The notes: generated from the sequence alone by a model not told the origin. A stretch of DNA of 64,000 bases from Paenibacillus sp. EZ-K15 (GCF_002573715.1 NZ_PDHM01000004.1:203537-267536), one strand, 5' to 3'; shown: positions 26,360-35,868, numbered from the stretch's first letter. Numbers and translations: made by a program.

Positions 26360-26390
26360 AACGAAGAATAGAAGAAAAGAGGCTAAGAAC

Positions 26391-26810
26391 ATGACAACGT
26401 TAAAAATCGTAGAGGGTCAGGATCGGATATTCAATGAGGCAGGGTTTCAGATCGCAGGCAACCACGGCCCGAATCTGGAGGGCGGCTTATCTCCGAGAGA
26501 GCTGCTGGAAGCGTCCTTGGCGCTATGTGTGTCCATATCTCTCCAAAAAATAATGGATTACGACGGCGTGGATTATGATAAATCCTCTATTCATATTGAA
26601 GTTTCATCGGTAAAGGCAGAAGATAAAAGTAATAAATTCTCGCACTTCAACGTGTTTGTCTCGCTGCCGCCAACCCTGGAGGCAGCGTACAAGGAGAAGC
26701 TGAAATCTGTCGTAGAACGCGCCTGCACCATCGGCAATACGTTGAAGAGTGAAGCCGTTGTTGAACTGACCGAAGTGAATGAACCCATCGAAACGAGCAG
26801 CAATGCGTAA
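26391..26810 (+). CDS. OsmC-family protein
   Basis: The 139-residue protein has an OsmC/Ohr fold: GGLSPRELLEASLALCVSI with the first cysteine near residue 46, and VERACTIGNTL with the second near 111. OsmC and Ohr proteins reduce organic hydroperoxides with these two cysteines. It lies 31 bases after the ABC ATPase with its own ribosome site and is probably in the same transcript. An OsmC domain at the end of a peptide-type ABC operon suggests handling of sulfur or peroxide-sensitive cargo. The coupling is seen; the reason is inferred. Confidence 0.82.
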   Translation: MTTLKIVEGQDRIFNEAGFQIAGNHGPNLEGGLSPRELLEASLALCVSISLQKIMDYDGVDYDKSSIHIEVSSVKAEDKSNKFSHFNVFVSLPPTLEAAYKEKLKSVVERACTIGNTLKSEAVVELTEVNEPIETSSNA

Positions 26811-26847
26811 TTCGTAAGCGTCTGTGTTAATCTTTCAAGCCAATCCA

Positions 26848-26895
26848 ACAACAGCCTTAGTCCAGGATTCATCGCGGACTAAGGCTGTTCTGTTC
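26848..26895 (+). terminator. Terminator of the ABC/OsmC operon
   Basis: The perfect 14-base stem AACAGCCTTAGTCC / GGACTAAGGCTGTT has a 12-base loop; the following T content is modest. Confidence 0.65.
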
Positions 26896-26971
26896 ATAAG
26901 GGACCATGCAATGCAATATTATGAGTACGTGCTGCATCTATTTTCGCCATATGCCGTATGGCGTCTAGTTA

Positions 26972-27385
26972 TTACGACTGCGGCTGTACATCCCGCTCAA
27001 AAGCGACGATCCAATCGCCCTGAATGGCGGCATAGCCGGTGTCTCCCTCCACAACAAGGCCATATAGATTTTTGACATCGAGGAATTCTTTCCGGTCTCC
27101 ATTATCAAATTCGAGGGTGATGTAATAATACGTTCGGGATGAATTGTTGGAATGCATCATGCCGTTATCCCCGTTGTGATGATTAGAGTGGTGACGGACG
27201 TCCATGCGTTTGGAGACAACCCGGGCAAACTCGGACGTGCGAGGTGACTTGGCGTTCTTAACATAACGGGCGCCATTAGAGATGAAGCCCACAATCACAA
27301 TCACGAATACAATTCCAATCAAGATGGGAACCAGCGTAAACATAAAATCAAATCCTCCGCCAAAAGACGTTCCTTGCGGCATCAT
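26972..27385 (-). CDS. DUF2500-type membrane protein
   Basis: The 137-residue protein has one membrane segment (about 15-37) and a C-terminal beta-rich domain (VVSKRMDVRHH then YYYITLEFDNGDRKEFLDV and GLVVEGDTGYAAIQGDWIVAFER) typical of DUF2500. A His/Asn-rich loop (HHSNHHNGDNGMMHSNNSS) separates the first strands. The function of the family is unknown. The ATG at 27385 has GAGAGG upstream at a usable distance; a GTG three codons earlier is possible. It is monocistronic. Confidence 0.75.
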   Translation of the reverse strand: MMPQGTSFGGGFDFMFTLVPILIGIVFVIVIVGFISNGARYVKNAKSPRTSEFARVVSKRMDVRHHSNHHNGDNGMMHSNNSSRTYYYITLEFDNGDRKEFLDVKNLYGLVVEGDTGYAAIQGDWIVAFERDVQPQS

Positions 27386-27556
27386 CGACGGCACTCCTCT
27401 CTGTCCGTTATTTTTTCATTGTATATATGTACGGAAAAATGGATTGAAATGTTTCAAAATTTGGAAACATGGTGGCCCTGGGCGATCTGCACGCAGCGAA
27501 ATGGAAGGATAACGTTCAGCCTCTCCATGTCTGTTCTTTTCTTCGTAGGCTGCATG

Positions 27557-27596
27557 CAGGAATAAATCGACCTCCTTCGAGGTCGATTTATTCCTA
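27557..27596 (-). terminator. Terminator after NAD(P)H oxidoreductase gene
   Basis: The perfect 16-base stem AGGAATAAATCGACCT and complement surround a six-base loop, just downstream of the minus-strand operon. Confidence 0.7.
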
Positions 27597-27631
27597 TCGT
27601 ATATTCAAGACGCTTCCTCTTAAAGAATCAG

Positions 27632-28225
27632 TCATTTCACGCTTACTCCAGAGTCCGCATAATGCAATCCCAGCTGATAAGCACGCTCGAGCAAACTCTG
27701 CATATGCTCCGGTCTACCCTCCAACGTATCATAGAAGAATTCCACACGGGAATTCTTGATTCCGGAGTAGTCGGCCATTCCAATATTGAGGGAAAGGGAT
27801 AACATCTGATCATAGCCCCTCTTGGCAAAATGATCTTCCGAAGCTCCCGCGAGCGCCAGCCATAATACCTGTTGGTGATGAAGCTTTGAGCCGCCGCCGT
27901 AAGCGAAGCCATAATTCCAGACACGGTCGATATAGCCTTTCAGCATGGCCGGGATTCCGTACCACCACACCGGGAAGATATAGGCCAGCGCGTCGTGCTC
28001 CTTCATTCGTGCGATTTCGGCTTCAACTTCAGGAGAATAGATCTTGGTAGGATTAGACCAATCAGGTTCGTCTGCCTCCCGCAGGACCGGATCGAAACCG
28101 ATGCGGTGGAGGTCCAGAATTTCCGCTTCATGCCCGGAGTCCCTAAGCCCTTGTACAAACTTCTCGGTAACTGCAAATGTAAAGGAATTTTCGCGTGGAT
28201 GCGTAGCAACCGTTAATACCTTCAT
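27632..28225 (-). CDS. Flavodoxin-fold NAD(P)H-dependent oxidoreductase
   Basis: The 197-residue protein belongs to the NAD(P)H dehydrogenase (quinone)/KefF-YwrO group. The FMN-binding loop THPRENSFTFAVTEKF follows the first strand, and FPVWWYGIPAMLKGYIDRVW (about residues 83-102) is the family signature. It would reduce quinones or nitro/azo compounds with FMN. Its start overlaps the stop of the upstream dehydrogenase-like gene (ATGA), so the two are co-translated. An HxlR regulator is divergent from the pair, typical for redox- or electrophile-responsive reductases. Confidence 0.9.
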   Translation of the reverse strand: MKVLTVATHPRENSFTFAVTEKFVQGLRDSGHEAEILDLHRIGFDPVLREADEPDWSNPTKIYSPEVEAEIARMKEHDALAYIFPVWWYGIPAMLKGYIDRVWNYGFAYGGGSKLHHQQVLWLALAGASEDHFAKRGYDQMLSLSLNIGMADYSGIKNSRVEFFYDTLEGRPEHMQSLLERAYQLGLHYADSGVSVK

Positions 28226-29226
28226 GAGGGCTCACCGTCTCTTTCTTCTCTTCGAATTTGAATGCCAAATTGTTCAATACGTGTCATTGCAGTTTCAAGA
28301 GGAACCAGCGTTTCAGGTAGATAGAAGCCTGCGGGAGCAGGAGGTGAGCCGTCCCAGCCCATAATGCGCTCAATGGACAGTAGAATACCGAGAGCCGTAA
28401 AATGCGCCTGTCCCTTCGGATCGGTCAACGTGATTCTCCGTTTCGCGGAACCGCCGTCAAGAAGAACACCTTCAAGATCAATGTAGAGGTCTTGGGAGGC
28501 CTTGCCTCCAGCCCGTGTTCCGATAGAGTCATGGATGGCGAAGTCGAATCGAATATTAGGCGCTCCCGTAACTGCAGCGAGGCTTGGAACATCCAATAAA
28601 CTCATGGGATGACCTTCTACCCGGGAACCGTTTGAAAGACTTATGCTTCTCGGATACTTCGTAGCCTCAACCCACTTCCATATCCCGTTTTCCCGGATGA
28701 GGGCACGGTTGATAAACCCCTCGGTTTCCTCCAGCGTCATAGGCCCCATCGGATCGCGTTCATCATAGTGACCCGCCAAGCCGATCGATTGGATGCTGCG
28801 GAAACACTTCGCCTCCTGATACGCGACCAAGGTCAGGATTCCCGCTTGCGAATGTCCCAGAGGCACAATCGGTGCTTGAGGGGGATGGCTTTGCATGGCG
28901 AATAGAATAGGTGTCAGTTCGTCGGCAAGCTTGGTGATCCCGATATGTGCAATTCCTTTTGCAAGGGCCTCTTGCATGAGGAGGTCGGCCGGATCCTGGA
29001 TGGTAGAAACAATAAGGTCGGCTTGATCCAGCTCTGTTGGAGACAGACCCTGGCGGATATCTAAAAAAGCGGTACGGGCGTTTCCTAGCTCTTGTACTAG
29101 TAAGCTCCCCTTCTCGGGATGCCTTCCGGCGAGTATAATCTCGGCATCTTGATTGATCGTTCGGATATGCCGGGCAACGGCACTCCCGATTACGCCATAA
29201 CCTCCGGCAATGTATATACGCTGCAT
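28222..29226 (-). CDS. Saccharopine dehydrogenase-like NAD(P)-binding protein
   Basis: The 334-residue protein has an N-terminal Rossmann motif (IAGGYGVIGSAVARHI, residues 5-20) and a C-terminal domain resembling saccharopine reductase-type enzymes. LVSTIQD-like residues (about 72-78) and IGITKLADE fit that group. The substrate is unknown; similarity is to putative NAD-dependent epimerase/saccharopine proteins often paired with oxidoreductases. GGAGGTG precedes the ATG. It forms an operon with the flavodoxin-fold reductase and is divergent from the HxlR regulator. Confidence 0.75.
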   Translation of the reverse strand: MQRIYIAGGYGVIGSAVARHIRTINQDAEIILAGRHPEKGSLLVQELGNARTAFLDIRQGLSPTELDQADLIVSTIQDPADLLMQEALAKGIAHIGITKLADELTPILFAMQSHPPQAPIVPLGHSQAGILTLVAYQEAKCFRSIQSIGLAGHYDERDPMGPMTLEETEGFINRALIRENGIWKWVEATKYPRSISLSNGSRVEGHPMSLLDVPSLAAVTGAPNIRFDFAIHDSIGTRAGGKASQDLYIDLEGVLLDGGSAKRRITLTDPKGQAHFTALGILLSIERIMGWDGSPPAPAGFYLPETLVPLETAMTRIEQFGIQIRREERDGEPS

Positions 29227-29320
29227 GCCATTTCACCTCCAATTTTTATGCTGAAGCTCTGGTATAAGGGGATTATGTAACATATAATGACGGAAAGGAA
29301 GTACGCACTTAATGGTTCTA

Positions 29321-29347
29321 TAGGTACCTAAAAGTATCATTAGTACC
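29321..29347. promoter_or_regulatory. Putative HxlR operator
   Basis: The palindrome TAGGTACCTA (29321-29330) and a GGTAC-N15-GTACC inverted repeat (29323-29347) lie between the divergent reductase operon and the HxlR gene. HxlR proteins bind GTAC-type repeats, so this is a good operator candidate. Confidence 0.45.
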
Positions 29348-29404
29348 CCAAGGTGCCTGTTATCCGTCATATGCGACTTACGTTCGAAAAGGAGAGAAGA
29401 CCTT

Positions 29405-29743
29405 ATGAATGGGGAGCGACAATACAATATTCCGTCTGAGGCAACTATGGATGTAATCGGCGGCAAGTGGAAGGTCATTGTGCTGTGCCACTTAAGTTAT
29501 GGACCCAAGCGAACGAGTGAAATTAAGAAGCAGATGCCGGATATTACGCAGAAAATGTTAACCCAGACGCTGCGGGAGCTGGAGGAGGATGGGATTATCA
29601 CGCGAACGGTCTTTAATCAAGTGCCGCCTAAGGTCGTGTACGAGCTGAGTGAAATGGGCGTTTCGCTGCAACCGATCCTTGACCAAATCTGTGAATGGGG
29701 CGAGAAGTACTTGAATGGGAAATCGAAGGTAATTACACCTTGA
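29405..29743 (+). CDS. HxlR-family winged-helix regulator
   Basis: The 112-residue protein has the HxlR signature (MDVIGGKWKVIVLCHLSYGPKRTSEIKKQMPDITQKMLTQTLRELEEDGII spread over about residues 16-64). Members sense electrophiles or oxidants and regulate a neighbouring gene. It lacks the N-terminal cysteine used by some thiol-sensing relatives. The ribosome site is AAAAGGAGAG. It is divergent from the reductase operon and probably controls it. Confidence 0.92.
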   Translation: MNGERQYNIPSEATMDVIGGKWKVIVLCHLSYGPKRTSEIKKQMPDITQKMLTQTLRELEEDGIITRTVFNQVPPKVVYELSEMGVSLQPILDQICEWGEKYLNGKSKVITP

Positions 29744-29756
29744 GGACAGACAAAAT

Positions 29757-29793
29757 AAAGCTGCTGACCTAATAAGGGTCTGTAGCTTTTTTA
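29757..29793 (+). terminator. Terminator after hxlR-type gene
   Basis: AAAGCTGCTGACC pairs with GGGTCTGTAGCTTT (mismatches inside), followed by TTTT. Confidence 0.7.
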
Positions 29794-30042
29794 GTTCTTT
29801 AGACTCATTAAAATTCGGGCGGTTCGAACCCTTTCTGTGTTTGTCGAGAAATTGAATAGTTACTATAGATATAATATGGATAGGGTGCACAGGGCTGGGA
29901 AGCCGTGAAAATAAGGATTGCTCTTTTTCCGATATGCACCGAAGGCGAGTCACCGTCAATTAATGGAAACGTTATTCGCTAGGAAACGTATGATCTTCAT
30001 AGGACTTAAGAATTACTCACAAAAGGGGTGTGTACAGCTCAG

Positions 30043-32058
30043 ATGGACGGCCATTATAACTATTATATTGTGGGGCTTTCAATTGCGATTGCTATACTTG
30101 CTTCATACTCGGCTTTAAATATTACGTCCAAAATTTCGGATGCGAACGGCAAATCCAAGTTTTTTTGGCTTATCGGCGGTGCAATGGTCATGGGAAGCGG
30201 CATTTGGTCCATGCATTTTGTCGGCATGTTGGCCATGCACATGAATATGAATGTGAGATACGATGTCTTTCTGACCATCATGTCGATGCTCGTCAGCGTG
30301 GTTTCCTCCTTCATTGCGTTTTATATCACGATGCCCAAAAACATTAACTGGTCCAAAATCGCCATTGGCGGCTTCATTATGGGAAGCGGCATCGTCACCA
30401 TGCATTACATGGGAATGGAAGCCATGGTCATCCATGCCGAAATTAGTTATGATCCCGGCATTTGGGTTCTGTCCGCCATCATTGCATTGGTTGCTTCCTA
30501 TGCGGCTTTATTATTGTTTCTCCGTTTTCGGAATCATCCCAAGTCCAGCTTTCTCAAGTGGGGCTCGGCGGTTGTCATGGGATTTGCCGTATGCGGGATG
30601 CATTATACAGGCATGAAAGCTGCACGGTTTGAGGCGCATGCCGGTATGATCACACAGCCGCCGCAGTCTGTCGATTTTCTTCTATTGTATGGTGTGACGG
30701 TCACGATTTTTGCTATCCTGCTGGTTTCTTGGGGGGCGATGTTCTTTGATCGGCATGTGCTGGAAAAGCTGGCCTATCAGGATACGATCACGGGATTGCC
30801 TAACCGCAATGAAATGAACCGATTCTTTGAGACGAATGCCGAGACAGAGAAGATTACGATCCTGTTTCTGGATTTGGACCAATTTAAGGCGATCAACGAT
30901 ACGCTGGGTCATAATGTTGGGGATTTGCTGGTCCAGGAAGTAGGCAAGCGACTGCGTCAGTTCATTCGAAGCAGCCAGCAGGTATTCCGGATTGGCGGGG
31001 ACGAATTTCTGGTTATTCTGAAGCAAAGCGACCCGGTGTATGCGCAGCATTTAGCTAATGATATACTCCAACAAATAAAAAACGTGTACTATATCGACGG
31101 TAACGAGTTGTATGTGACAGCAAGTATCGGAATCAGCATCGGTTCCGTCCATAGCTCTGACCGTATAACGCTGCTGAAGAATGCGGATACCGCTATGTAT
31201 AAAGCGAAGGGACTGGGCAAGAATCAGCAATGCCTCTATGACGAGGAGATGGGTCTTCAAGAGGTTCGCAAAATGGAATTGGAGAAGGACCTGCAACGAG
31301 CGTTTGAGCTGAAGGAGTTCTTCATTGTATATCAGCCCAAATGGAATGTGCAAAGTGATCGCTTGGTCGGATTCGAGGCGCTGCTCCGCTGGAAGCATCC
31401 CAGATTAGGCGTGATATCGCCACTTGAATTCATTCCGATTGCCGAAGAGACGGGGCTGATTATACCAATGACCCGATGGACGCTTGAGGAAGCATGCAAA
31501 CAGTGCAGAATTTGGCAGGAGAGAGGGATTGTCCAGCCGGTTTCGGTTAATTTATCGATTCGTTTATTTCACGGTGACAATCTGCTGGAGCTTATTCAAA
31601 ACGTTCTGGATCAGGCGAATCTGGAACCTCGCTTGTTAGAACTGGAGATAGCAGAGTCCATGGTGCTGCATGATGTGAATGATATTATCCGCCAGCTTGG
31701 GAATATCAGGTCCTTGGGGGTTAAGGTCTCCATGGATGATTTCGGAACCGGTTATTCCTCGATTGGGCTATTGGACCGGATTCCGATTGATGCTTTAAAG
31801 CTGGACCGCCAGTTCACAAAAGATTTGGACACGCCCAGCAAACGCGCCATTGTCAACGCCATCGTTCTTATGGCAGAGAATTTGAATCTGGATGTAATTG
31901 CGGAAGGTGTCGAGAACAAGGAGCATATCGACTTTTTGACCGGACTTGGCTGCCACGTCATGCAAGGTTATTATTACGGAAAGCCGATGGATATCGATGA
32001 GATTAAGGTCTGGATGTACGATCATAATCACAAAACCGAAGAGATCGAGACCCTCTGA
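30043..32058 (+). CDS. MHYT-GGDEF-EAL c-di-GMP turnover protein
   Basis: The 671-residue membrane protein has seven hydrophobic segments carrying three MHYT motifs (SMHFVGM, TMHYMGM, GMHYTGM; about residues 55-215), proposed to bind copper and sense gases or redox. A GGDEF domain follows with intact GGDEF; the residues five before it are R-S-S-Q, so the RxxD inhibitory site is lost. The EAL domain has EALLRW, VNLS, MDDFGTGYSS, AEGVE and QGYYYGKP, all consistent with active phosphodiesterase. It may both make and degrade c-di-GMP. The start is uncertain: ATG 30043 (MDGHYNYY) or GTG 30028, since AAGGGG abuts the GTG. Confidence 0.9.
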   Translation: MDGHYNYYIVGLSIAIAILASYSALNITSKISDANGKSKFFWLIGGAMVMGSGIWSMHFVGMLAMHMNMNVRYDVFLTIMSMLVSVVSSFIAFYITMPKNINWSKIAIGGFIMGSGIVTMHYMGMEAMVIHAEISYDPGIWVLSAIIALVASYAALLLFLRFRNHPKSSFLKWGSAVVMGFAVCGMHYTGMKAARFEAHAGMITQPPQSVDFLLLYGVTVTIFAILLVSWGAMFFDRHVLEKLAYQDTITGLPNRNEMNRFFETNAETEKITILFLDLDQFKAINDTLGHNVGDLLVQEVGKRLRQFIRSSQQVFRIGGDEFLVILKQSDPVYAQHLANDILQQIKNVYYIDGNELYVTASIGISIGSVHSSDRITLLKNADTAMYKAKGLGKNQQCLYDEEMGLQEVRKMELEKDLQRAFELKEFFIVYQPKWNVQSDRLVGFEALLRWKHPRLGVISPLEFIPIAEETGLIIPMTRWTLEEACKQCRIWQERGIVQPVSVNLSIRLFHGDNLLELIQNVLDQANLEPRLLELEIAESMVLHDVNDIIRQLGNIRSLGVKVSMDDFGTGYSSIGLLDRIPIDALKLDRQFTKDLDTPSKRAIVNAIVLMAENLNLDVIAEGVENKEHIDFLTGLGCHVMQGYYYGKPMDIDEIKVWMYDHNHKTEEIETL

Positions 32059-32092
32059 TGAAAAGTAGATGGAATAGATACAGAGCATACGA

Positions 32093-32126
32093 ATAACGGG
32101 CACCGTGAGGTGTCCGTTATGTTTTT
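32093..32126 (+). terminator. Terminator after MHYT-GGDEF-EAL gene
   Basis: The hairpin ATAACGGGCACC-GTGA-GGTGTCCGTTAT is followed by GTTTTTG. Confidence 0.75.
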
Positions 32127-32171
32127 GAAGGACATAAAAGCCTCCACCCGATACCCCACAAGCCTCTGCAA

Positions 32172-33197
32172 TTAAACAAAATAAGCAATTTCCGCGCGAG
32201 GGAAATATTCTTTGATTCCCTTCTCAAACAACTGCTGGAATTCCTCGACGGTTTCTGCCTTATAGACATATTTGAATTTTCCGTACCTTCCCCACTTTAA
32301 CTGCCGATCCTCCTCATCCATGTCTAGCTTGGTTTTAGGGTATCGCTTCAAAATGGTGTTTTTGGCCGTCTTGGTAAACCGGTGTTGAATGAGTTCGAAT
32401 GTCAGATCATTTACCTCTACATGGCTCAATCGCTCATGAAGCTTCTCTAACAAATGCCAGTATCCCTCTTGCCATCCGTCATATTTGACGATCGGGGCAA
32501 TGATGAAACCTAACGGATATCCGGCTTCGGCAATTTTGCCCGCGGCTTCAATCCGTTCTTCGAAGGAAGAGGTACCCGGCTCGAAATAACGGATCACATA
32601 ATCGGAATTGATGGAGAAGCGTACCCTGGTATGACCGCCGTGATTGATATTTAGCAGGGAATCGATGTTGGCGAACTTCGTCACGAACCGCAGTCGGCCA
32701 TATTCCTGCTTGGCCATAAATTCAATGTAATAGGCCAGTGCTCCGGTCAAATGCTCAAGCGATACGGGATCCCCCGTGCAAGCAGCTTCGAAACGCGTAA
32801 TCTCCGGGGCCCGATCTGCGATATAGGCCTTTGCCTTATCCAGGATTTGATCCAGGTTCACATAAATCCGCACATAGGGTTTCGAACTCATCGTCGTTTG
32901 CAGGTAGCAGTAATGGCAGTGACCGGCGCATCCGGTCGTAAGAGGGATGGCATATTCCGCAGACGGCTTGGAGGTATCAAAATCCAACGTTTTGCGGATT
33001 CCGACGACGAGGGTTCTCTTGGCGTTGCGGTATTTTTCGGTTTCCGTCTCCCCAGGAATGCCGGTTACCCTATTGTGGGAAGTCGTCATTTTAATGGGGG
33101 TGCCTAACTCCTCAAACCGAGCATGCAGCTTCTTCCCAAGTGGATATTCCAACGCATCCGATTCAAAAAAGACGAGTTCCGGGTCAAAACGCTCCAA
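32172..33197 (-). CDS. splB: Spore photoproduct lyase (radical SAM)
   Basis: The 341-residue enzyme reverses 5-thyminyl-5,6-dihydrothymine in UV-damaged spore DNA. The radical-SAM cluster motif is Cys90-AGH-Cys94-HY-Cys97, and Cys140 (FEAACTGDP) aligns with the hydrogen-donating Cys141 of the Bacillus subtilis enzyme. Full length and intact. It starts at TTG with GGGGAGGG 7 bases upstream. It implies a spore-forming host. It is monocistronic; splA, which precedes splB in B. subtilis, is absent here. Confidence 0.95.
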   Translation of the reverse strand: MERFDPELVFFESDALEYPLGKKLHARFEELGTPIKMTTSHNRVTGIPGETETEKYRNAKRTLVVGIRKTLDFDTSKPSAEYAIPLTTGCAGHCHYCYLQTTMSSKPYVRIYVNLDQILDKAKAYIADRAPEITRFEAACTGDPVSLEHLTGALAYYIEFMAKQEYGRLRFVTKFANIDSLLNINHGGHTRVRFSINSDYVIRYFEPGTSSFEERIEAAGKIAEAGYPLGFIIAPIVKYDGWQEGYWHLLEKLHERLSHVEVNDLTFELIQHRFTKTAKNTILKRYPKTKLDMDEEDRQLKWGRYGKFKYVYKAETVEEFQQLFEKGIKEYFPRAEIAYFV

Positions 33198-33426
33198 CTC
33201 ATTTCCCTCCCCGCAGAATTAAGAATATGAGTATAGGATTGGCAATGGTCGTGGTGATCATGCATATTCGAAGTTATCAAAAGGCATAGCGGCTACAAAG
33301 GCTTCAACATGATTTTGAAAGCCCTTTCTTGAATCTGTGATATACTACGACATAACAGGCATACCATTTATAACAACCTATATTTTCCTATATCAGCCCT
33401 ATACTTTCACAAGCAAAGGAGATTTC

Positions 33427-34182
33427 ATGATGTTTAATGTTCTTGTTGTTGACGATGAGTCCACTCAAAGAGAAGGCATTAAGGATTTGATCTCTCAGTA
33501 CCGCTTTCCCTTTCAAGTACTGGAAGCCGAGAACGGAATGAGCGCAGAACGGATTCTGGTTCAGAACGCCATTGATATCCTCATCACCGATGTCAGAATG
33601 CCGCTGATGGACGGACTGGAACTGAGCAAGCAAGCCCGAAAGACGCAGCAGGATTTAAAAATTGTCATCTGCAGCGGGTATGACGAATTTGAGTATGCCC
33701 GCAGCGCCATCCGACTGGGCGTGGTAAATTACTTACTGAAGCCGCTTGTCAGGGAAGAGTTCCTTGAGGTGATGGAGGATATTACGCAGATCAGTCCTTA
33801 TGGTGGGGATCTTGAGCAGGAGACGGTGGAATCCAAGGTCATCCGGCAGGTCAAGGATTATGTGAAGGATCATCATCAGCGGGACATTTCGTTGTCGGAT
33901 GCAGCCCACGATGTATATCTGTCCCCGGGGTATTTGAGTATTTTGTTCAAGAAAGAGACCGGGGAGAACTTCTCGAAGTATTTGACCGACTACCGCCTGC
34001 GGAGGGCAAGCCATCTGCTGAAACACTCGAATATGAAAGTCAATGATATTGCAGGAGCGGTTGGCATCGACAACCACTCTTATTTTGCCAAGCTGTTCAA
34101 GAGCAAGTTCGGCGTAAGTCCCTTACAATACAGAGAGTGCGGGGTGCTCCATGATCGGATGGATCAAGAACAAGTTCAATGA
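33427..34182 (+). CDS. YesN-type response regulator (REC + AraC HTH)
   Basis: The 251-residue protein has a receiver domain (about 1-120; acidic pocket DD9-10, phosphoacceptor Asp55 in ILITDVRMP, Lys near 108 in LLKPL) and a C-terminal AraC double HTH (about 145-245; SLSDAAHDVYLSPGYLSILFKKETG and MKVNDIAGAVGI). AAAGGAG precedes two adjacent ATGs. It overlaps the sensor kinase gene by 32 bases. Together they probably control the downstream sugar ABC transporter. Confidence 0.93.
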   Translation: MMFNVLVVDDESTQREGIKDLISQYRFPFQVLEAENGMSAERILVQNAIDILITDVRMPLMDGLELSKQARKTQQDLKIVICSGYDEFEYARSAIRLGVVNYLLKPLVREEFLEVMEDITQISPYGGDLEQETVESKVIRQVKDYVKDHHQRDISLSDAAHDVYLSPGYLSILFKKETGENFSKYLTDYRLRRASHLLKHSNMKVNDIAGAVGIDNHSYFAKLFKSKFGVSPLQYRECGVLHDRMDQEQVQ

Positions 34183-35800
34183 TATCCGGTTCCGCAACAA
34201 GCTGCTGTTGTCCCATCTCATCATTGCACTCATTCCGATTCTATTGCTAGGACTGCTCTCCTTCATTCAGTCCTACCGCATTCAGATGAAGGAATTACGG
34301 AGCGAAGCAGAAGCCAGCCTGGAACAGGTGGCCAACATAATGGACTATAAGATCAACCGGTACAATACGCTGAGCGAGTTCATGGTACTAAACCGGGAGT
34401 TATCGCAAATCTTCATTAAGGACTATGAAGAGAACTATTTTAACATGTACCTGGATTTCCGGGACATTCTGGAGCCATTGATCTCAAACATTCGGCTAAT
34501 GGATGATGATATTGAGGCCATTACCTTTTATACATCCGGAGAGCTGCTGGGGATTCGCGATAATATTTTGCCGATCGGGGATCTTAAGAGCAAATCTTGG
34601 TACGATGGATTTCGGGGCAGGCGCTGGATTGTGGACGGGGAGAAGCTTTATCTCGTTCAGGAGCTGATCAGCAATCCGAAGGACAGTAATTTCATGGTCA
34701 TTTCCATTCAGCATGACAGTATCTTTGCAGACCTGGACAAGCTGTCGGAGCATGTGGCGGTTCATATCGAGGATGCTGAGCAGCGGGTGATATTCAAGGA
34801 AAGCAAGACGCCGGCTGCATCTGCCGGTTTGGAGGATGGGGAGCCGAGCGGGCTAAGCCTAAGCCGATCACTCGCTAACAATGGCTGGACGGTTCACTAC
34901 CATTTGCTGAACACGAATGCGTACGCCAACGCACTTGGTATATTTCAAATTACGTTGTTTGTCATTATCCTCAGCTTGATCATTACCTTCCTGCTCATTT
35001 ATGTGATCTCCAACAACTTTACACGCCGAATTATCCATATCAAGAACAAGGTTGACAAGGTGGAGCAGAACAATCTGGATGTCATTATCCAAAGCTCGTC
35101 CAGGGATGAATTCGGTGAGCTGACCAACGGCATCGGCAAAATGCTGAAACGGATCAACAGCCTCATCTCCCAGGTGTATCAAGCCGAAATCGCCAAGAGG
35201 GAAAGCGAATATAACAAGCTGATCAATCAGATTAATCCGCACTTCCTATACAACACTCTCTCCTTTATCCGGTGGAGGGCCGAGAAGAAGGCGGATATCG
35301 AAACGAGTTATATGGTATCGGCATTGGCCCGGTTCTATAGAACGACGCTGAATCAGGGGAGGCATATGGCAACGATCAAGGATGAGGTGCAGCACATCAA
35401 GGCTTACCTGGATTTGCAGCTTATTATGAATGATGGCCGGTTTGACGTGGATTATCATATTGATGAGAGAGTATTACATACCGAGGTCATCCATTTTATT
35501 CTGCAGCCGATTGTGGAGAATGCCATCAAGCACGGATTTGTGGAGGCAGGAGGGGCAGATTACCAGATCCACATTGGGGTCAGCCAGGTCGAAGAGGGAA
35601 TTAAACTAATCGTCAGCGATAACGGGGTGGGCATGACTCCCGTGCAGGCGGCGAGGCTGCTGGCCGGAGAGAGCGGGGGCTGCGGCGTTCGGAACGTGAA
35701 TGACCGGATCAAGCTGTATTACGGACAGGATTACGGACTCGATATTCATAGTGAGTCAGGCAGCGGAACGGAAGTATCGATGGTCATTCCAGCCTCCTGA
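34151..35800 (+). CDS. YesM-type sensor histidine kinase
   Basis: The 549-residue kinase has two membrane segments (about 20-42 and 257-282) flanking an extracellular sensor, a HAMP linker (about 283-335), a His_kinase domain with His364 in QINPHFLYNTLSFIRW, and an ATPase domain with PIVENAIKHGF (N-box) and DNGVGM (G1 box). It senses an extracellular sugar or the loaded binding protein and phosphorylates the YesN partner encoded just upstream. The orientation (regulator before kinase) and overlap indicate one transcript. Confidence 0.93.
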   Translation: MIGWIKNKFNDIRFRNKLLLSHLIIALIPILLLGLLSFIQSYRIQMKELRSEAEASLEQVANIMDYKINRYNTLSEFMVLNRELSQIFIKDYEENYFNMYLDFRDILEPLISNIRLMDDDIEAITFYTSGELLGIRDNILPIGDLKSKSWYDGFRGRRWIVDGEKLYLVQELISNPKDSNFMVISIQHDSIFADLDKLSEHVAVHIEDAEQRVIFKESKTPAASAGLEDGEPSGLSLSRSLANNGWTVHYHLLNTNAYANALGIFQITLFVIILSLIITFLLIYVISNNFTRRIIHIKNKVDKVEQNNLDVIIQSSSRDEFGELTNGIGKMLKRINSLISQVYQAEIAKRESEYNKLINQINPHFLYNTLSFIRWRAEKKADIETSYMVSALARFYRTTLNQGRHMATIKDEVQHIKAYLDLQLIMNDGRFDVDYHIDERVLHTEVIHFILQPIVENAIKHGFVEAGGADYQIHIGVSQVEEGIKLIVSDNGVGMTPVQAARLLAGESGGCGVRNVNDRIKLYYGQDYGLDIHSESGSGTEVSMVIPAS

Positions 35801-35835
35801 ACAGCGTATGTTATTCCGTCCATAGCATTGGTAAT

Positions 35836-35868
35836 GAAAGCGGTGTGCTGAGGCAGCCGCTTTTTTTT
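35836..35868 (+). terminator. Terminator after the two-component pair
   Basis: AAAGCGG and CCGCTTT pair around a 13-base loop, followed by an eight-T run. It separates the regulatory genes from the transporter genes. Confidence 0.85.
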
